A DNA stretch of 56,892 bases from Bacillus sp. 7884-1 (GCF_002272245.1 NZ_NPDD01000020.1:1-56892), one strand, 5' to 3'; counted from the first letter of the stretch, positions 44,543 to 54,216 are shown. Notes: generated from the sequence alone by a model not told the origin. A program made the numbers and translations.

Positions 44543-44902
44543 ATGAAAAAATGGCTCTATAGTTTAATTTGTGTTGCTTTTATAGGCTTTCTTACAGCTT
44601 GTGGAGGCGGTGATGATGAGACAGAACAAGATACCACAACTACAGAGGAACAAGCAGGCGATGAACAGGAACAAACAGCTGATGCAGGGAATGGAGAGGC
44701 TCTATTTCAGCAAAGCTGTTCTTCTTGTCATGGTGGAGATTTAAAAAGTGGAGGAGCTCCAGATTTAGATAAAATCGGGTCACAATACTCCAAAGATGAA
44801 ATATTAAATATTATTGAAAATGGTAAAGGCGGTATGCCTGCAGGACTTCTTAAAGGCGATGACGCAGCTGCTGTTGCTTCGTGGCTTGCAGAGAAAAAAT
44901 AA
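44543..44902 (+). CDS. cccB: Cytochrome c551-type lipoprotein
   Basis: 119-residue small lipoprotein cytochrome c: LTAC lipobox (Cys near 19), an acidic Thr/Glu linker, then the haem motif CSSCH near 66-70 and a distal Met in GGMPAGLL. It would carry electrons at the outer face of the membrane. Length and layout match Bacillus CccB. The start follows GGAGGTG. It lies just upstream of the Sec redoxin gene; a terminator lies between. Confidence 0.9.
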   Translation: MKKWLYSLICVAFIGFLTACGGGDDETEQDTTTTEEQAGDEQEQTADAGNGEALFQQSCSSCHGGDLKSGGAPDLDKIGSQYSKDEILNIIENGKGGMPAGLLKGDDAAAVASWLAEKK

Positions 44903-44911
44903 AAGTAGGTA

Positions 44912-44947
44912 AAAACCAGAATGGACATTCCAATCTGGTTTTTTTTG
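44912..44947 (+). terminator. cccB terminator
   Basis: AAAACCAGA / TCTGGTTTT hairpin followed by a T run. Confidence 0.82.
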
Positions 44948-45041
44948 AGCGAATAACGATAAGAGCAATTATTTGATTGATAAAATAGTTTACACTACAA
45001 TTAAGTAGTTAATGAACATTAAAAATGGTAAGGAGAAAAAT

Positions 45042-45551
45042 ATGAAGTTTAAATTAATAGTCTTGGTCCTCATTTCTATTCTACTTATTACAGCATGTGG
45101 ACAAAAGACACTTAGCGAGCCAATTACATTACATAACCAGGATCAGAAGGAAGTATCGTTTCCTTTGGAAAAACCAACCGTATTCTTTTTTATCACTTCC
45201 TACACCTGAGGACTCTGCCACCAGCAACTAGTTCAGTTGCATGAAAATATCGGAAAATTAGAAGGCATGGATGTAGAAATGTATGTAATTAGCAAAGATC
45301 TACCCGAGGAACAACTACAATTATACAAAGAATTAGAAAGTATTTATGGTAAGAGCCTCCCCTTTGTTTCTGATCCAGATTTGGAATTAATCGATTTCAT
45401 GGGTATGAAAAATGGTGATGTTGCATATAGAGGCTATGGGATGCTAGACCAAGATGGAAAAGTCGTTTTTAAAAGTGTGAATGATCACTGGGGAGAGCAA
45501 ATTGATAAAACAGTTGAAGAAATTAAAAATGAATACAATAAACTAAAATAA
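45042..45551 (+). CDS. Redoxin-like selenoprotein lipoprotein (in-frame TGA = Sec56)
   Basis: 169-residue protein when the TGA at 45207-45209 is read as Sec. The signal peptide ends in LLITAC (lipobox), so the protein is anchored outside the cell. The active site reads FITSYT-Sec-GLCHQQL, with Sec followed by a resolving Cys (UxxC), as in thioredoxin-fold AhpC/TSA redoxins. Downstream text (VEMYVISKDLPEEQLQLY, PFVSDPDLELIDFMGM, RGYGMLDQDGKVVFK) is a normal redoxin core, and it continues in the same frame across the TGA. AAGGAG lies 6 bases before the ATG. A 6-bp hairpin follows the TGA at SECIS distance. It lies next to cccB; a shared redox role is an inference. Confidence 0.92.
45224..45240 (+). 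promoter_or_regulatory. bSECIS candidate of the redoxin gene
   Basis: GCAACT-AGTTC-AGTTGC, a perfect 6-bp stem with a 5-base loop containing GU; the loop begins 20 bases after the Sec TGA. Confidence 0.7.
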
Positions 45552-45594
45552 ACAACAGGTGGCCACAATCAACTCGATTGTGGCGCCTGTTGTT
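45551..45594. terminator. Bidirectional terminator
   Basis: Long hairpin AACAACAGG...GCCACAATC with its complement, one mismatch, after the redoxin gene. Confidence 0.92.
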
Positions 45595-45626
45595 TATAAA
45601 GAATTACACCCCTAATAGTATTTTTA

Positions 45627-46226
45627 TTAATTTCGATACCACTGTGCCGCAGCCTCTACTTCTTCTCTTGTCAATTGATGTCCTCGACGCTCCCAGTGAA
45701 GGACAACCTTTGCATTCGCTTTTACTAATAAGGATTGTAATTCTTCTGATTCCACTGGTGGACAAATGGGGTCATTGGTTCCAGCTGCGATAAATACGTG
45801 CTTTCCCTCTAAATTTGGAAGATCTATTCCCCTTCTAGGTACCATAGGATGATGTAGAATCGCACCCTTTAGAGCATTTTCGTAGTGAAATAGTAAACTT
45901 GCTGCAATGTTAGCTCCATTTGAGTATCCGATTGCAATGATATTATCACGGTCAAAATCATAATTCACCGCTGCTTCATCAAGAAATTCATTTAATTCCT
46001 TTGTTCGGAAAATCAGGTCTTCTTCATCAAATACCCCTTCCGCTAATCTACGAAAGAATCGCGGCATTCCATTTTCTAGTACATTTCCACGAACACTTAA
46101 AACCGATGCTTCGTCATCAATCATTCCTGCTAGGGGCAGCAAGTCTAATTCATTTCCACCTGTACCATGCAGCATTAAAAAAGTTGGCTTTGTTAAATCT
46201 TTTCCCTTATTAAATATGTGTTTCAT
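45627..46226 (-). CDS. mhqD: Alpha/beta hydrolase, MhqD-like carboxylesterase
   Basis: 199-residue hydrolase with the catalytic Ser in GYSNGAN (near 97), Asp in GTNDPICP (near 153) and His in RRGHQLT (near 183); an oxyanion-loop-like LMLHGTGGNELDLLP lies near the start. The group is phospholipase/carboxylesterase (YodD/MhqD). The MarR-type gene just upstream on the same strand matches MhqR, the repressor of quinone-response genes in B. subtilis. Substrate unproven. Confidence 0.8.
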   Translation of the reverse strand: MKHIFNKGKDLTKPTFLMLHGTGGNELDLLPLAGMIDDEASVLSVRGNVLENGMPRFFRRLAEGVFDEEDLIFRTKELNEFLDEAAVNYDFDRDNIIAIGYSNGANIAASLLFHYENALKGAILHHPMVPRRGIDLPNLEGKHVFIAAGTNDPICPPVESEELQSLLVKANAKVVLHWERRGHQLTREEVEAAAQWYRN

Positions 46227-46294
46227 TTCTATCTACCTCCAGAACCTCATTTTAACGTAAGAATCTCTAATACAAGATATTTATTAATAATTAT

Positions 46295-46723
46295 TTAAGC
46301 TTCTACTTTACTCTTTACTTTTTTGAGAAGTGTTATGATTGTTTCTACTTCATCTCCACTTAAAGAACTAAAAAGATCATCAACTAATTCCTGATGCTTG
46401 GGCATAATTCCCTTCATTAATTGAATTCCATCATGTGTTAAGGTTACATGAATAATTCGGCGATCCTCTGGACAATCATTTCGACATAACAAGCCTCTTT
46501 TTTCTAATTTATCGATTACATAGGTCATAGAACCGCTAGATATTAAGATTCTGCTGCCAATCTGCTGAATGTTTTGTTTTCCATGTTGGAAAAGTACCTC
46601 TAATACGGCAAATTCCGTAACACTCAATTTGTTTTTCGTCATTTCATCTCTTATTACTTCTTGGATAGATTTAGATGTTTGCATTAATAACAAAAATGGC
46701 TGGTTGGTACATATGTTATCCAT
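46295..46723 (-). CDS. mhqR: MarR family regulator, MhqR-like
   Basis: 142-residue winged-helix repressor. The DNA-binding part runs LSVTEFAVLEVLFQHGKQN to GSRILISSGSMTYVIDKLE and the wing CRNDCPEDRRIIHVTLT. It has Cys residues near the N-terminus and wing that could sense quinones. AGGAGGTG lies upstream. It precedes an MhqD-like hydrolase gene, the known MhqR target type. Confidence 0.8.
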   Translation of the reverse strand: MDNICTNQPFLLLMQTSKSIQEVIRDEMTKNKLSVTEFAVLEVLFQHGKQNIQQIGSRILISSGSMTYVIDKLEKRGLLCRNDCPEDRRIIHVTLTHDGIQLMKGIMPKHQELVDDLFSSLSGDEVETIITLLKKVKSKVEA

Positions 46724-46856
46724 ATAATCACCTCCTAAACTATTTTGATTTCGAATATCTTGAATATGAGATAATAATAAAACAAATTTCTATTCTAGTC
46801 AAATCCCTTTTATTGAAATTTGTAGATATCCCGCAATATTCTCTTTATAACAATAA

Positions 46857-46886
46857 AAAATGCGAAACCTCGTAGATTCCGCACTA
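46857..46886 (-). terminator. glgC terminator
   Basis: TGCGgAA / TTtCGCA-type imperfect hairpin followed by six T on the minus strand, just after glgC. Confidence 0.55.
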
Positions 46887-46889
46887 ACA

Positions 46890-48044
46890 TTATTTATATA
46901 CGAGTGGTTTAATCATTTGGTTATCTCCTATTAAAGTGATTTCACTAAATGGTGTTGGTGATCCTACTTTTGCATTTGACGAAATTACGCTCCCGCTTCC
47001 AACGACGGAGCGGTAGATCTCAGCATTTTCACCAATAATCGTGTTAGGTAAAATAACAGAATCCTTAATAATTGCCCCATGGCCTACTGTCACACCGTAA
47101 AACAGCACAGAATTTTCAACCTTTCCATAAACCTTGCAGCCTTCACTTAAAATGGATTGGTGTAGGGAAGCATTTCCATCTAAATACATAGGTGGATGGC
47201 TTATTCCATTCGTATATATAATCCATTCTTCATTTTTAAGTATCGGGTTAGTGTTTACAGATAAAAGGTCCATGTGTGCTTCCCAAAAGCTTTGGACGGT
47301 ACCAACATCCTTCCAGTAGCCATTAAAGTGATACGCATGTAAATGGCAGTTATCCTCAATCATAGATGGTATAACATCCTTGCCAAAATCTTTTGTAGAA
47401 AATGGATTGTTTTCTTCTATTTCTAAAGATTTCTTTAATATAGACCAATTAAATAAATAAATCCCCATTGATGCTAAATTTGACTTTGGATAAATGGGCT
47501 TTTCCTCAAACTCGATGATCCGATTTGACTCAGGATCAATATTCATGATTCCGAATCTTCTTGCTTCACTCCAAGGGACTTTAATGACTGAAATGGTAAC
47601 ATCCGCTCCAGAGCGCTTATGCTCTTCTACCATATGACTGTAATCCATTTTATAAATGTGATCACCTGAAAGGATAAGTACATATTCTGGGTTTTGATTT
47701 TCAATATAGCGGAAATTTTCGAAAACGGCATGTGCGGTACCTTCATAGCTGCTATCTTTATTATCATATTGTTTTGGCTGCAGTATAGCCACTCCGCCAA
47801 TTTTTCGGTTAAGCCCCCATTTTTCACCGTCCTCAATATAATTCTGCAGGCTTTCTTGTTTGTATTGTGTAAGGATTCCAACTGTATCAATCTTAGAGTT
47901 TTTACAATTACTTAGTGCAAAATCAATGATTCGGTATTTACCTCCAAAGGGGACAGCTGGCTTTGCTAAATTCTGAGTTAATTCCTTTAGCCTTGTTCCC
48001 TTCCCTCCTGCCAACAACATGGCAACACATTGTTTTCTTGTCAT
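46890..48044 (-). CDS. glgC: Glucose-1-phosphate adenylyltransferase
   Basis: 384-residue nucleotidyltransferase making ADP-glucose. [14 protein letters not shown] (11-24) is the nucleotide site, [15 protein letters not shown] the family signature, and [18 protein letters not shown] is the sugar-phosphate part; the C-terminal third is a left-handed beta-helix. It is full length. glgD, glgA, glgB and glgP, its usual Bacillus partners, are absent from both sides, so it is an orphan. GGAGGG lies upstream. Confidence 0.94.
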   Translation of the reverse strand: MTRKQCVAMLLAGGKGTRLKELTQNLAKPAVPFGGKYRIIDFALSNCKNSKIDTVGILTQYKQESLQNYIEDGEKWGLNRKIGGVAILQPKQYDNKDSSYEGTAHAVFENFRYIENQNPEYVLILSGDHIYKMDYSHMVEEHKRSGADVTISVIKVPWSEARRFGIMNIDPESNRIIEFEEKPIYPKSNLASMGIYLFNWSILKKSLEIEENNPFSTKDFGKDVIPSMIEDNCHLHAYHFNGYWKDVGTVQSFWEAHMDLLSVNTNPILKNEEWIIYTNGISHPPMYLDGNASLHQSILSEGCKVYGKVENSVLFYGVTVGHGAIIKDSVILPNTIIGENAEIYRSVVGSGSVISSNAKVGSPTPFSEITLIGDNQMIKPLVYK

Positions 48045-48300
48045 GGGGTTCCCTCCTTTTTATAATACAATTTCCGTTATGTAATACTTACTTGCCATCA
48101 TTGTAGCACCTGTGTTAAATGGGAAATATCTATAAATTGCGACCGGTTAATCATTTATTCGACGTTATTTCTTTTATCTATCAAAAATAAACAAGAAATA
48201 GTTATTGACAAGGAACAAATACAAACTGTTTATGTCGAATATGAACGATGTAATAATTGAAAAATATGAAAATTATGTGAATAAATTTTCTCGCAAAAAA
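48045..48300. other. Intergenic, no gene seen
   Basis: AT-rich gap of about 260 bases between glgC and the SulP terminator. No frame with a ribosome binding site and no recognisable RNA was seen. Confidence 0.4.
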
Positions 48301-48331
48301 AACACGCTGATTTTGTATCAATCAGCGTGTT
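48301..48331 (-). terminator. SulP gene terminator
   Basis: 11-bp perfect hairpin AACACGCTGAT / ATCAGCGTGTT followed by T on the minus strand. Confidence 0.9.
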
Positions 48332-48341
48332 TTTATAAATT

Positions 48342-49820
48342 TTAATGTCCGACTGCCTTTTCAAGATTACCTGGCTTATTATGAACTGCTAACTTTTCTA
48401 ACAATTTATTACTCTCTTTATTTAGACCTATTAACTGAACTTTAATGCCATTCTGATGGTATTTTATGATTACTTTATCAATGGCTCCTACAGCCGAGTC
48501 ATCCCATAAATGTGCTTGTGTTAAATCAATCGTTACGTCTTTTACCTCCTCATTGTAAAGAAAGCTTTCTACAAATTCTGTTGCAGATGCAAAGAATAAT
48601 TGACCTGAGACGGTGTAGACTTTTTTATGTGAACCTTTTGAAGGTAATGTGGTTACTTTTACTTTTGAAATCTTTGAAGCGAAGAAAATGGCACTTAATA
48701 AAATTCCAACCAAAACACCTTTTGATAAATCATGTGTCACAAGAACCGTCCCCACGGTCGCAATCATCACAATCGTATCAGAAATTGGGGTCTTATGAAT
48801 GTTTTTTAAAGCTGACCAATCAAATGTGCCGATGGAAACCATGAACATGACACCAACTAATGCTGCCATTGGAATTTGTACCAAGAGATCATTTAAAAGG
48901 ATGATTAAGATCATTAGAAAGACACCTGCTACTAACGCTGATAACCTGCCTCTACCCCCGGATTTCACGTTAATAACTGATTGACCAATCATAGCACAGC
49001 CAGCCATACCGCCGAAAAACCCTGATACAATATTTGCGATTCCTTGTCCTCTTGCTTCCTTATTCTTGTCACTAGTGGTATCCGTCATATCGTCCACAAT
49101 GCTAGCTGTTAATAAAGATTCCACCAACCCAACAATCGCTATAGATAGTGAATAGGGGAAAATGATTTGTAATGTTTCAAAGGTTAACGGAATATCAGGT
49201 ATTAAGAAAAATGGAAGAGTCTGAGTCAATTCGCCCATATCACCTATCGTACGTACTCCACTTCCAGTCATTACTGCAATTACGGTAATGGTGATAATCG
49301 CTACTAATGGAGATGGAACAACCTTGGTAAAACGTGGGAAGATATAAATGATGGCTAAGGCTCCGGCTACCATCGCATACATTGCCCAGGATTCTCCAAC
49401 AAAGTGGGTTAATTGTGCAGAAAAAATTAAGATCGCGAGTGCATTAACGAATCCAATCATGACGGAACGCGGTACAAATTTCATTAACCGGCCTAATTTG
49501 AGAACGCCCATTACGATTTGAATTACACCCGTTAGGATGGTTGCAGCAAGCAGGTATTGCAGCCCGTAATCTGCCACTAACGTTACCATGACCAAAGCAG
49601 TCGCACCCGTTGCTGCGGAAATCATTCCAGGTCTTCCCCCTACAAATGCGATGACAACAGCAATACAAAAAGATGCATACAAACCGATCATCGGGTCCAC
49701 TCCAGCAATAAGTGAGAAGGCTATTGCTTCTGGAATTAATGCCATAGCGACCACGATTCCGGATAGTACATCCCCCTTGATATTACCGAACCATTGATCT
49801 TTAAGTGTGTTACTTTTCAT
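48342..49820 (-). CDS. SulP family anion transporter with STAS domain
   Basis: 492-residue transporter: 10-12 spans of the SulP fold ([20 protein letters not shown] near 40; [28 protein letters not shown] in the middle) and a C-terminal STAS domain ([20 protein letters not shown] near 435). Members carry sulfate, bicarbonate or other anions; selenate uptake through such carriers is possible, not shown. The start is AGAGGTG before the ATG at 49820. A cre-like site lies upstream. Confidence 0.88.
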   Translation of the reverse strand: MKSNTLKDQWFGNIKGDVLSGIVVAMALIPEAIAFSLIAGVDPMIGLYASFCIAVVIAFVGGRPGMISAATGATALVMVTLVADYGLQYLLAATILTGVIQIVMGVLKLGRLMKFVPRSVMIGFVNALAILIFSAQLTHFVGESWAMYAMVAGALAIIYIFPRFTKVVPSPLVAIITITVIAVMTGSGVRTIGDMGELTQTLPFFLIPDIPLTFETLQIIFPYSLSIAIVGLVESLLTASIVDDMTDTTSDKNKEARGQGIANIVSGFFGGMAGCAMIGQSVINVKSGGRGRLSALVAGVFLMILIILLNDLLVQIPMAALVGVMFMVSIGTFDWSALKNIHKTPISDTIVMIATVGTVLVTHDLSKGVLVGILLSAIFFASKISKVKVTTLPSKGSHKKVYTVSGQLFFASATEFVESFLYNEEVKDVTIDLTQAHLWDDSAVGAIDKVIIKYHQNGIKVQLIGLNKESNKLLEKLAVHNKPGNLEKAVGH

Positions 49821-49933
49821 GAAGCACCTCTTTTCAATTCTATATTTTTTGTTGACTTTCAACTCTCATGAAAGCCAGGGCCGTTGTGAACAAATCACAG
49901 TATAAATGATTGTGACAAATTTGTGAAATGGAA

Positions 49934-49947
49934 TGTAAGCGCGCACA
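49934..49947 (-). promoter_or_regulatory. cre-like (CcpA) site upstream of sulP
   Basis: TGTAAGCGCGCACA, one mismatch from the CcpA consensus TGWAANCGNTNNCA, about 115 bases before the SulP start. Suggests carbon catabolite control; spacing to a promoter was not resolved. Confidence 0.35.
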
Positions 49948-50012
49948 TTAATCCTTTCTACTGTTTTACTCTCCCTTTCTCTAGTTTTCTATCTGATTCT
50001 GTGAAAAACTAA

Positions 50013-50042
50013 AAAACAGAAGGGTCTATGCCCTTCTGTTTT
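50013..50042 (-). terminator. Terminator of the ribA-ribD-nucleotidase operon
   Basis: 12-bp perfect hairpin AAAACAGAAGGG / CCCTTCTGTTTT with T on the minus strand. Confidence 0.9.
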
Positions 50043-50044
50043 CT

Positions 50045-50617
50045 CTATTCAAGCTCATTTTTTAATACTTCATTTAAGTCGGTCCAATCTAATATTCGAG
50101 GATAGTTTAAATGCCGATTATATGACTGGTCCCTAACAAACACTTTTAAGGAATCATGTGAAAGTGTATCTAATACCTCAGCTTTATCATCAAAATAATA
50201 ATCTAACTTTAATTCTTTGATAATTTCAACCTTCTCATGATCTTGCATTCCATAATAAAAACGGTCATCGCGAACAGGGAAACCTTGTTCTTTCATCCAT
50301 TTTTTCGTCCGTTCTCCATGTTCCTTCGGCCTCGCAGTTATGTAATAAATTTCATGCCCTTTTTTAGCTAGTTCCTGTAATATTTCAACCGCATTTGGAA
50401 AAGGAGGGCAGTCCGTATAATAAATCTCCTCTAATGAAGTTTTCCACATTTCACTTCCCTCTTCATCAGTTAATCCAAAGGGCTCGTGGATTTCAACCCT
50501 TTTTAACTCGTGGAATACTTCGGATGGTACGTTTTTGTTTAACCTTTTATTGTAAATCGTAAATGCATGTTCTCTCAGGTTGATTAAAGTATCATCAATA
50601 TCAAAACCAAATTTCAT
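50045..50617 (-). CDS. HAD family 5'-nucleotidase-like phosphatase
   Basis: 190-residue HAD phosphatase. Motif I is DIDDTLIN (6-13), motif II is ITARPKE, motif III region is HEKVEIIKELKLDYYFDDKAEVLD. It resembles 5'(3')-deoxyribonucleotidase-like proteins of Bacillus. Its start is 2 bases after ribD, so it may supply the dephosphorylation step that ribD products need. The HAD type cannot be fixed to a substrate by sequence alone. Confidence 0.82.
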   Translation of the reverse strand: MKFGFDIDDTLINLREHAFTIYNKRLNKNVPSEVFHELKRVEIHEPFGLTDEEGSEMWKTSLEEIYYTDCPPFPNAVEILQELAKKGHEIYYITARPKEHGERTKKWMKEQGFPVRDDRFYYGMQDHEKVEIIKELKLDYYFDDKAEVLDTLSHDSLKVFVRDQSYNRHLNYPRILDWTDLNEVLKNELE

Positions 50618-50618
50618 A

Positions 50619-51722
50619 TCAAAGCCCCTCGTGAGAGTATATCGGATATCCTGTAAATTTATAATCGCTGCCGATTTGCTGCAAAGATAGATTAGTTAAA
50701 TTCACTGCGTCTCTCATTTTATCAAACCCAGCCCCAGCTAAAAAGGATGGAGCATTGTGACCGCCAATTATTTTTGGAGCCATATACAAGACTACTTTAT
50801 CAATTAATTTTTTTTCTAAGAACGACCAGTTGACCGTTCCTCCTCCTTCAATTAAAACAGAAGAGACTAATTTTTCACCTAATAGTTGAAGGACTTCCTC
50901 GGGATTAACATTTTTTGATCCTGTCGTTTGAAATACCATTACTCCAGCGTCCTCGAGGATTTTTCGCTTTTCTTTGTCAAAATTCTCGCTTGTAAATATC
51001 CATGTTTCAGCCAGGTTATCCGTAATCACCTTCGATTCTAAAGGGATTCTTAAAGTAGAATCTAAAACGATTCGAATCGGATTACGGCCATTTGGTATTC
51101 GTGTAGTAAGCTCAGGATCATCCTTAATTACTGTGTTTACCCCAACTAGGATGCCCATATTTTCATTTCTAAGATGATGAACATCTCTTCGTGCTTCCTC
51201 AGAAGTAATCCATTTACTATCAAAGGAATGTGTAGCAATTTTCCCATCTAGGGTGATTCCTGCTTTCAATGTAACAAACGGTTTTTTCTCAACAATAAAT
51301 TTATTAAAAACTTCGTTCATATTTTGTGATTCTTCTTGACGTACTCCAACAATAACTTCGATTCCGGCATCCTCTAGAATTTTTACACCATTCCCTGATA
51401 CAACCGGATTAGGATCAAGGGTTGCAATCACAACCTTTTTAATTCCTGCTTCTACAATAGCTACGGCACAAGGTCCTGTCCTTCCGTGGTGGGAACACGG
51501 TTCAAGGGTCACATAAATGGTACCGTCTTTTGCTTTATCACCAGCCATCCGAAGCGCGTGAATCTCTGCATGCGGTTCTCCTGCCTTCAAGTGAGTACCT
51601 ATTCCTACTACACGGTTATCATTGACAATAACTGAACCGACCAATGGATTGGGGTCTGTTTGGCCTTTCATCGCCTGTGCATTTTTTAATGCCAAATCCA
51701 TATAAAATTCATGATTAGTCAT
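50619..51722 (-). CDS. ribD: Riboflavin biosynthesis deaminase/reductase RibD
   Basis: 367-residue bifunctional enzyme. The N-terminal deaminase domain has zinc motifs HAEIHAL (near 50) and PCSHHGRTGPC (near 76-86); the C-terminal reductase domain has KAGITLDGKIAT (near 150) and LIEGGGTVNWSFL (near 290). It converts the ribA product through deamination and reduction toward 5-amino-6-ribitylaminouracil phosphate. AAAGGA 9 bases before the ATG at 51722 sets the start, which overlaps the end of ribA. Confidence 0.95.
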   Translation of the reverse strand: MTNHEFYMDLALKNAQAMKGQTDPNPLVGSVIVNDNRVVGIGTHLKAGEPHAEIHALRMAGDKAKDGTIYVTLEPCSHHGRTGPCAVAIVEAGIKKVVIATLDPNPVVSGNGVKILEDAGIEVIVGVRQEESQNMNEVFNKFIVEKKPFVTLKAGITLDGKIATHSFDSKWITSEEARRDVHHLRNENMGILVGVNTVIKDDPELTTRIPNGRNPIRIVLDSTLRIPLESKVITDNLAETWIFTSENFDKEKRKILEDAGVMVFQTTGSKNVNPEEVLQLLGEKLVSSVLIEGGGTVNWSFLEKKLIDKVVLYMAPKIIGGHNAPSFLAGAGFDKMRDAVNLTNLSLQQIGSDYKFTGYPIYSHEGL

Positions 51723-52470
51723 TTGGATAAGTCCTTTCATCTGCTTCTAGATGACCTGACTTTTTAATTTTTGTCTGTAAATATTTCTCATTGTATTCAG
51801 AAATATCTCCCCATAAAGGCTGACGTCCTGAGACCTCTAAACCGGCTTCTTTTAACGCATTCAATTTTTTTGGATTGTTTGTCATTAAGGTTACTGGTTT
51901 TCGACGAATAGCTTTTAGAACCTGAATGGCATCACCATAGTTCCTTGAATCATCAACAAACCCTAAACCTTCATTCGCTTCTACTGTGTCATATCCGTTT
52001 TCTTGTAGTACATAGGCCATTGCTTTACTAAATAAACCGATTCCTCTGCCCTCATGGTTAGCTAAATAGAACAATGCACCTGTTCCATGCTCTTGAATCA
52101 TTTTCATCGATTGCTTAAGCTGGTAGCCGCAATCACAGCGCTTACTGCCAAAAATATCACCAGTATGACAAATGGAATGCATGCGAATAATCGCATCCGC
52201 TCCATACTCAAAGTCTCCATAAACTAAGACACTTGACTGCTGAAATTCAGCTAAGTTAGAAGATGATAATTTATCGATAATCCTTTCGAAGTCCTCTGTA
52301 ACCTCATTACAATTTAACCAGCAGTACCATTTGAACTCCACAGTTTCTCCGTATAAATTAACGGGAAGCTTTATAGGTCCGACTAAATAAATGGCCCCTT
52401 TTTCCGTTTTTATTAATTGGATTTTATCTTCTAATACCGAAAGTACCTTAGAATCAAGACCTTGTTTCAT
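51715..52470 (-). CDS. ribA: GTP cyclohydrolase II
   Basis: 251-residue enzyme converting GTP to the diaminopyrimidinone of riboflavin synthesis. Zinc ligands are Cys of MHSICHTGD and RCDCGYQL (near 127-145), with NHEGRGIGL and ANEGLGFVDDSRNYG downstream. It is a stand-alone GCH-II: no fused DHBP synthase (RibB) domain as in B. subtilis RibA. No FMN riboswitch precedes it. It overlaps ribD, so both are co-translated. Confidence 0.93.
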   Translation of the reverse strand: MKQGLDSKVLSVLEDKIQLIKTEKGAIYLVGPIKLPVNLYGETVEFKWYCWLNCNEVTEDFERIIDKLSSSNLAEFQQSSVLVYGDFEYGADAIIRMHSICHTGDIFGSKRCDCGYQLKQSMKMIQEHGTGALFYLANHEGRGIGLFSKAMAYVLQENGYDTVEANEGLGFVDDSRNYGDAIQVLKAIRRKPVTLMTNNPKKLNALKEAGLEVSGRQPLWGDISEYNEKYLQTKIKKSGHLEADERTYPND

Positions 52471-52599
52471 TTATATATCCCCTTTTTTTATTAGTTTGTC
52501 ATATTCATTTTTATTTCATGCTTATCCTTGAGCGGGATATGGGTAATTTTTTTATAACCCTTAAGAGGGAGCAATCTAATGAGAGCTCCCTAATAACTC

Positions 52600-53235
52600 C
52601 TATTTTATTATCAATCCTAATAATCGTGCAAATCCTAAGGCTTGCTCTTCTGTAACTTCACAGCCAGCTATATCTTTTATAGAAACATTTATTCGATCAA
52701 AGGTACAGGTACTTAAATCAATCCCCTTTAAAGGGGTTTGTTCAAAATTGGCTTCATTTAAATCACATTCTTTAAATGCCACCTTAGTAAAATTAGATTC
52801 ATAATAGTCAGCATTGCGAAGTAAACATGAATCAAAACGTACTTGCTTTAGTTTGGAATATCCAAACGAAATCAAATTTGCATTGCAATTTTGAAACAAA
52901 ACATTCCCGAGTGAGGCGTCGGAAAGATTAAGTCCAAGGATTTTAGAGTCTTTAAATTCAACACGATGAATGCTTCCATCTCTAAAATCTGTATTGGATA
53001 AATCACAGTGATCAAAAATAACGTCTGTTAATTCGATACCTTTAAAAGAAACATCTATAAAAGTGACATTTTTAAAAATAACTTGTTCGAACCGTATTCT
53101 ATGTATTTCTTCACTCTTAATGGAACAATCATTTATGATACTCATTTCATAATAAGGCTCTTCCATTGGTTGAAAACCTATAGATGTTAAACCATCTGGA
53201 ATTTTGGGTTGTTGAATTTTAAAAGTATTTGCCAT
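52600..53235 (-). CDS. Pentapeptide-repeat protein
   Basis: 211 residues made of A(D/N)LxX-type five-residue repeats: DHCDLSNTDFRDGSIHRVEF and NEANFEQTPLKGIDLSTCTF are clear stretches, giving a right-handed quadrilateral helix. Relatives such as Qnr and MfpA mimic DNA and bind gyrase, protecting from quinolones; many others have unknown targets, so drug resistance is not claimed. Its start has a weak purine-rich site. It stands alone. Confidence 0.85.
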   Translation of the reverse strand: MANTFKIQQPKIPDGLTSIGFQPMEEPYYEMSIINDCSIKSEEIHRIRFEQVIFKNVTFIDVSFKGIELTDVIFDHCDLSNTDFRDGSIHRVEFKDSKILGLNLSDASLGNVLFQNCNANLISFGYSKLKQVRFDSCLLRNADYYESNFTKVAFKECDLNEANFEQTPLKGIDLSTCTFDRINVSIKDIAGCEVTEEQALGFARLLGLIIK

Positions 53236-53267
53236 TTTAAAACCATCCTTACGAATAATCTAATAGA

Positions 53268-53294
53268 AAAGACCTTTGTTAAACAAAGGTCTTT
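53268..53294 (-). terminator. Terminator of the YebC-family gene
   Basis: 13-bp near-perfect hairpin AAAGACCTTTGTT / AACAAAGGTCTTT, with T-rich flank, on the minus strand. Confidence 0.88.
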
Positions 53295-53302
53295 ATTAAC
53301 TA

Positions 53303-54022
53303 CTATTCACCTAAATCGACATTGTGATAAATTCGTTGAACATCTTCAAGATCTTCCAATACATCAATCATTTTTTCGAATTTTGCTTGTGCATCCTCAG
53401 GAAGAGTCAATTCGTTTTGTGCCAGCATCGTTAATTCTGCGACAGTGAATTCAGTGATTCCCACATTTTTAAATGCTTCTTGAACGGCATGGAACTGTTC
53501 TGGTTCAGCATAAACGATAACGGATTCATCTTCTTCTAAGATGTCACGTACGTCAACATCAGCTTCCATTAAGATTTCAAGAACTTCATCGGCTGTTTTT
53601 CCTTCAAGACCAATAACCGCTGTGGCATCAAACATATAAGCAACAGATCCGCTAACTCCCATGTTTCCGCCATTCTTACCAAATGCAGCACGAACGTCAG
53701 ATGCTGTACGGTTCACGTTATTGGTTAAAGCGTCAACGATAACCATTGAACCATTAGGACCGAAACCTTCGTAACGAAGCTCAGAGTAGCTTTCTTCTGA
53801 ACCGCCTTTAGCTTTGTCTATCGCACGGTCAATAATGTGTCTTGGTACATTGTACGTTTTAGCACGTTCTAATACAAATTTTAAAGCTTGATTAGATTCA
53901 GGGTTCGGTTCCCCACTTCTCGCTGCTACATAAATTTCAACTCCAAATTTTGCATAAATACGGCTTGTATTTGCATCCTTTGAGGCTTTCTTTTCTTTAA
54001 TATTGTTCCATTTACGGCCCAT
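53303..54022 (-). CDS. YebC/PmpR family regulator (YeeI-type)
   Basis: 239-residue protein: [20 protein letters not shown] at the start, [19 protein letters not shown], then [20 protein letters not shown], all YebC/PmpR/TACO1 signatures. The RKWNNI opening marks the YeeI subgroup of Bacillus, not YrbC. Recent work links this family to ribosome stalling relief; older annotation calls it a DNA-binding regulator. GTG three codons upstream is an alternative start. Confidence 0.92.
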   Translation of the reverse strand: MGRKWNNIKEKKASKDANTSRIYAKFGVEIYVAARSGEPNPESNQALKFVLERAKTYNVPRHIIDRAIDKAKGGSEESYSELRYEGFGPNGSMVIVDALTNNVNRTASDVRAAFGKNGGNMGVSGSVAYMFDATAVIGLEGKTADEVLEILMEADVDVRDILEEDESVIVYAEPEQFHAVQEAFKNVGITEFTVAELTMLAQNELTLPEDAQAKFEKMIDVLEDLEDVQRIYHNVDLGE

Positions 54023-54183
54023 ACTGTCCACTCACTTTCAATATTGACTCTACATAAGAATAGTAATAGAAATAGATTGCATCTTCAACCAATTTCTGAA
54101 AATCATACGTTAATGCAAATAATATTATACCGTATTTGGGCAATTTGTTAAGTAGTAAAAAGCATACTTTATAGCTGTAATGA

Positions 54184-54216
54184 AAAAAAGTCGGGAAAAT
54201 AGTTCCTGACTTTTTT
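54184..54216 (-). terminator. Terminator of the MinD-like gene
   Basis: AAAAAGTCGGGAA / TTCCTGACTTTTT hairpin with one mismatch and T run on the minus strand, overlapping the stop. Confidence 0.85.

Noticed and set aside
45042..45209. Truncated lipoprotein ending at the TGA
   Set aside because: The frame continues with a normal redoxin body and a hairpin at SECIS position; selenocysteine explains the TGA better than a 55-residue stub.
52471..52599. FMN riboswitch ahead of ribA
   Set aside because: The conserved RFN core words are absent and the gap is too short for the full element.
52600..53235. Quinolone-resistance qnr gene
   Set aside because: Pentapeptide repeats alone do not show gyrase binding; no Qnr-specific loops could be confirmed by eye.
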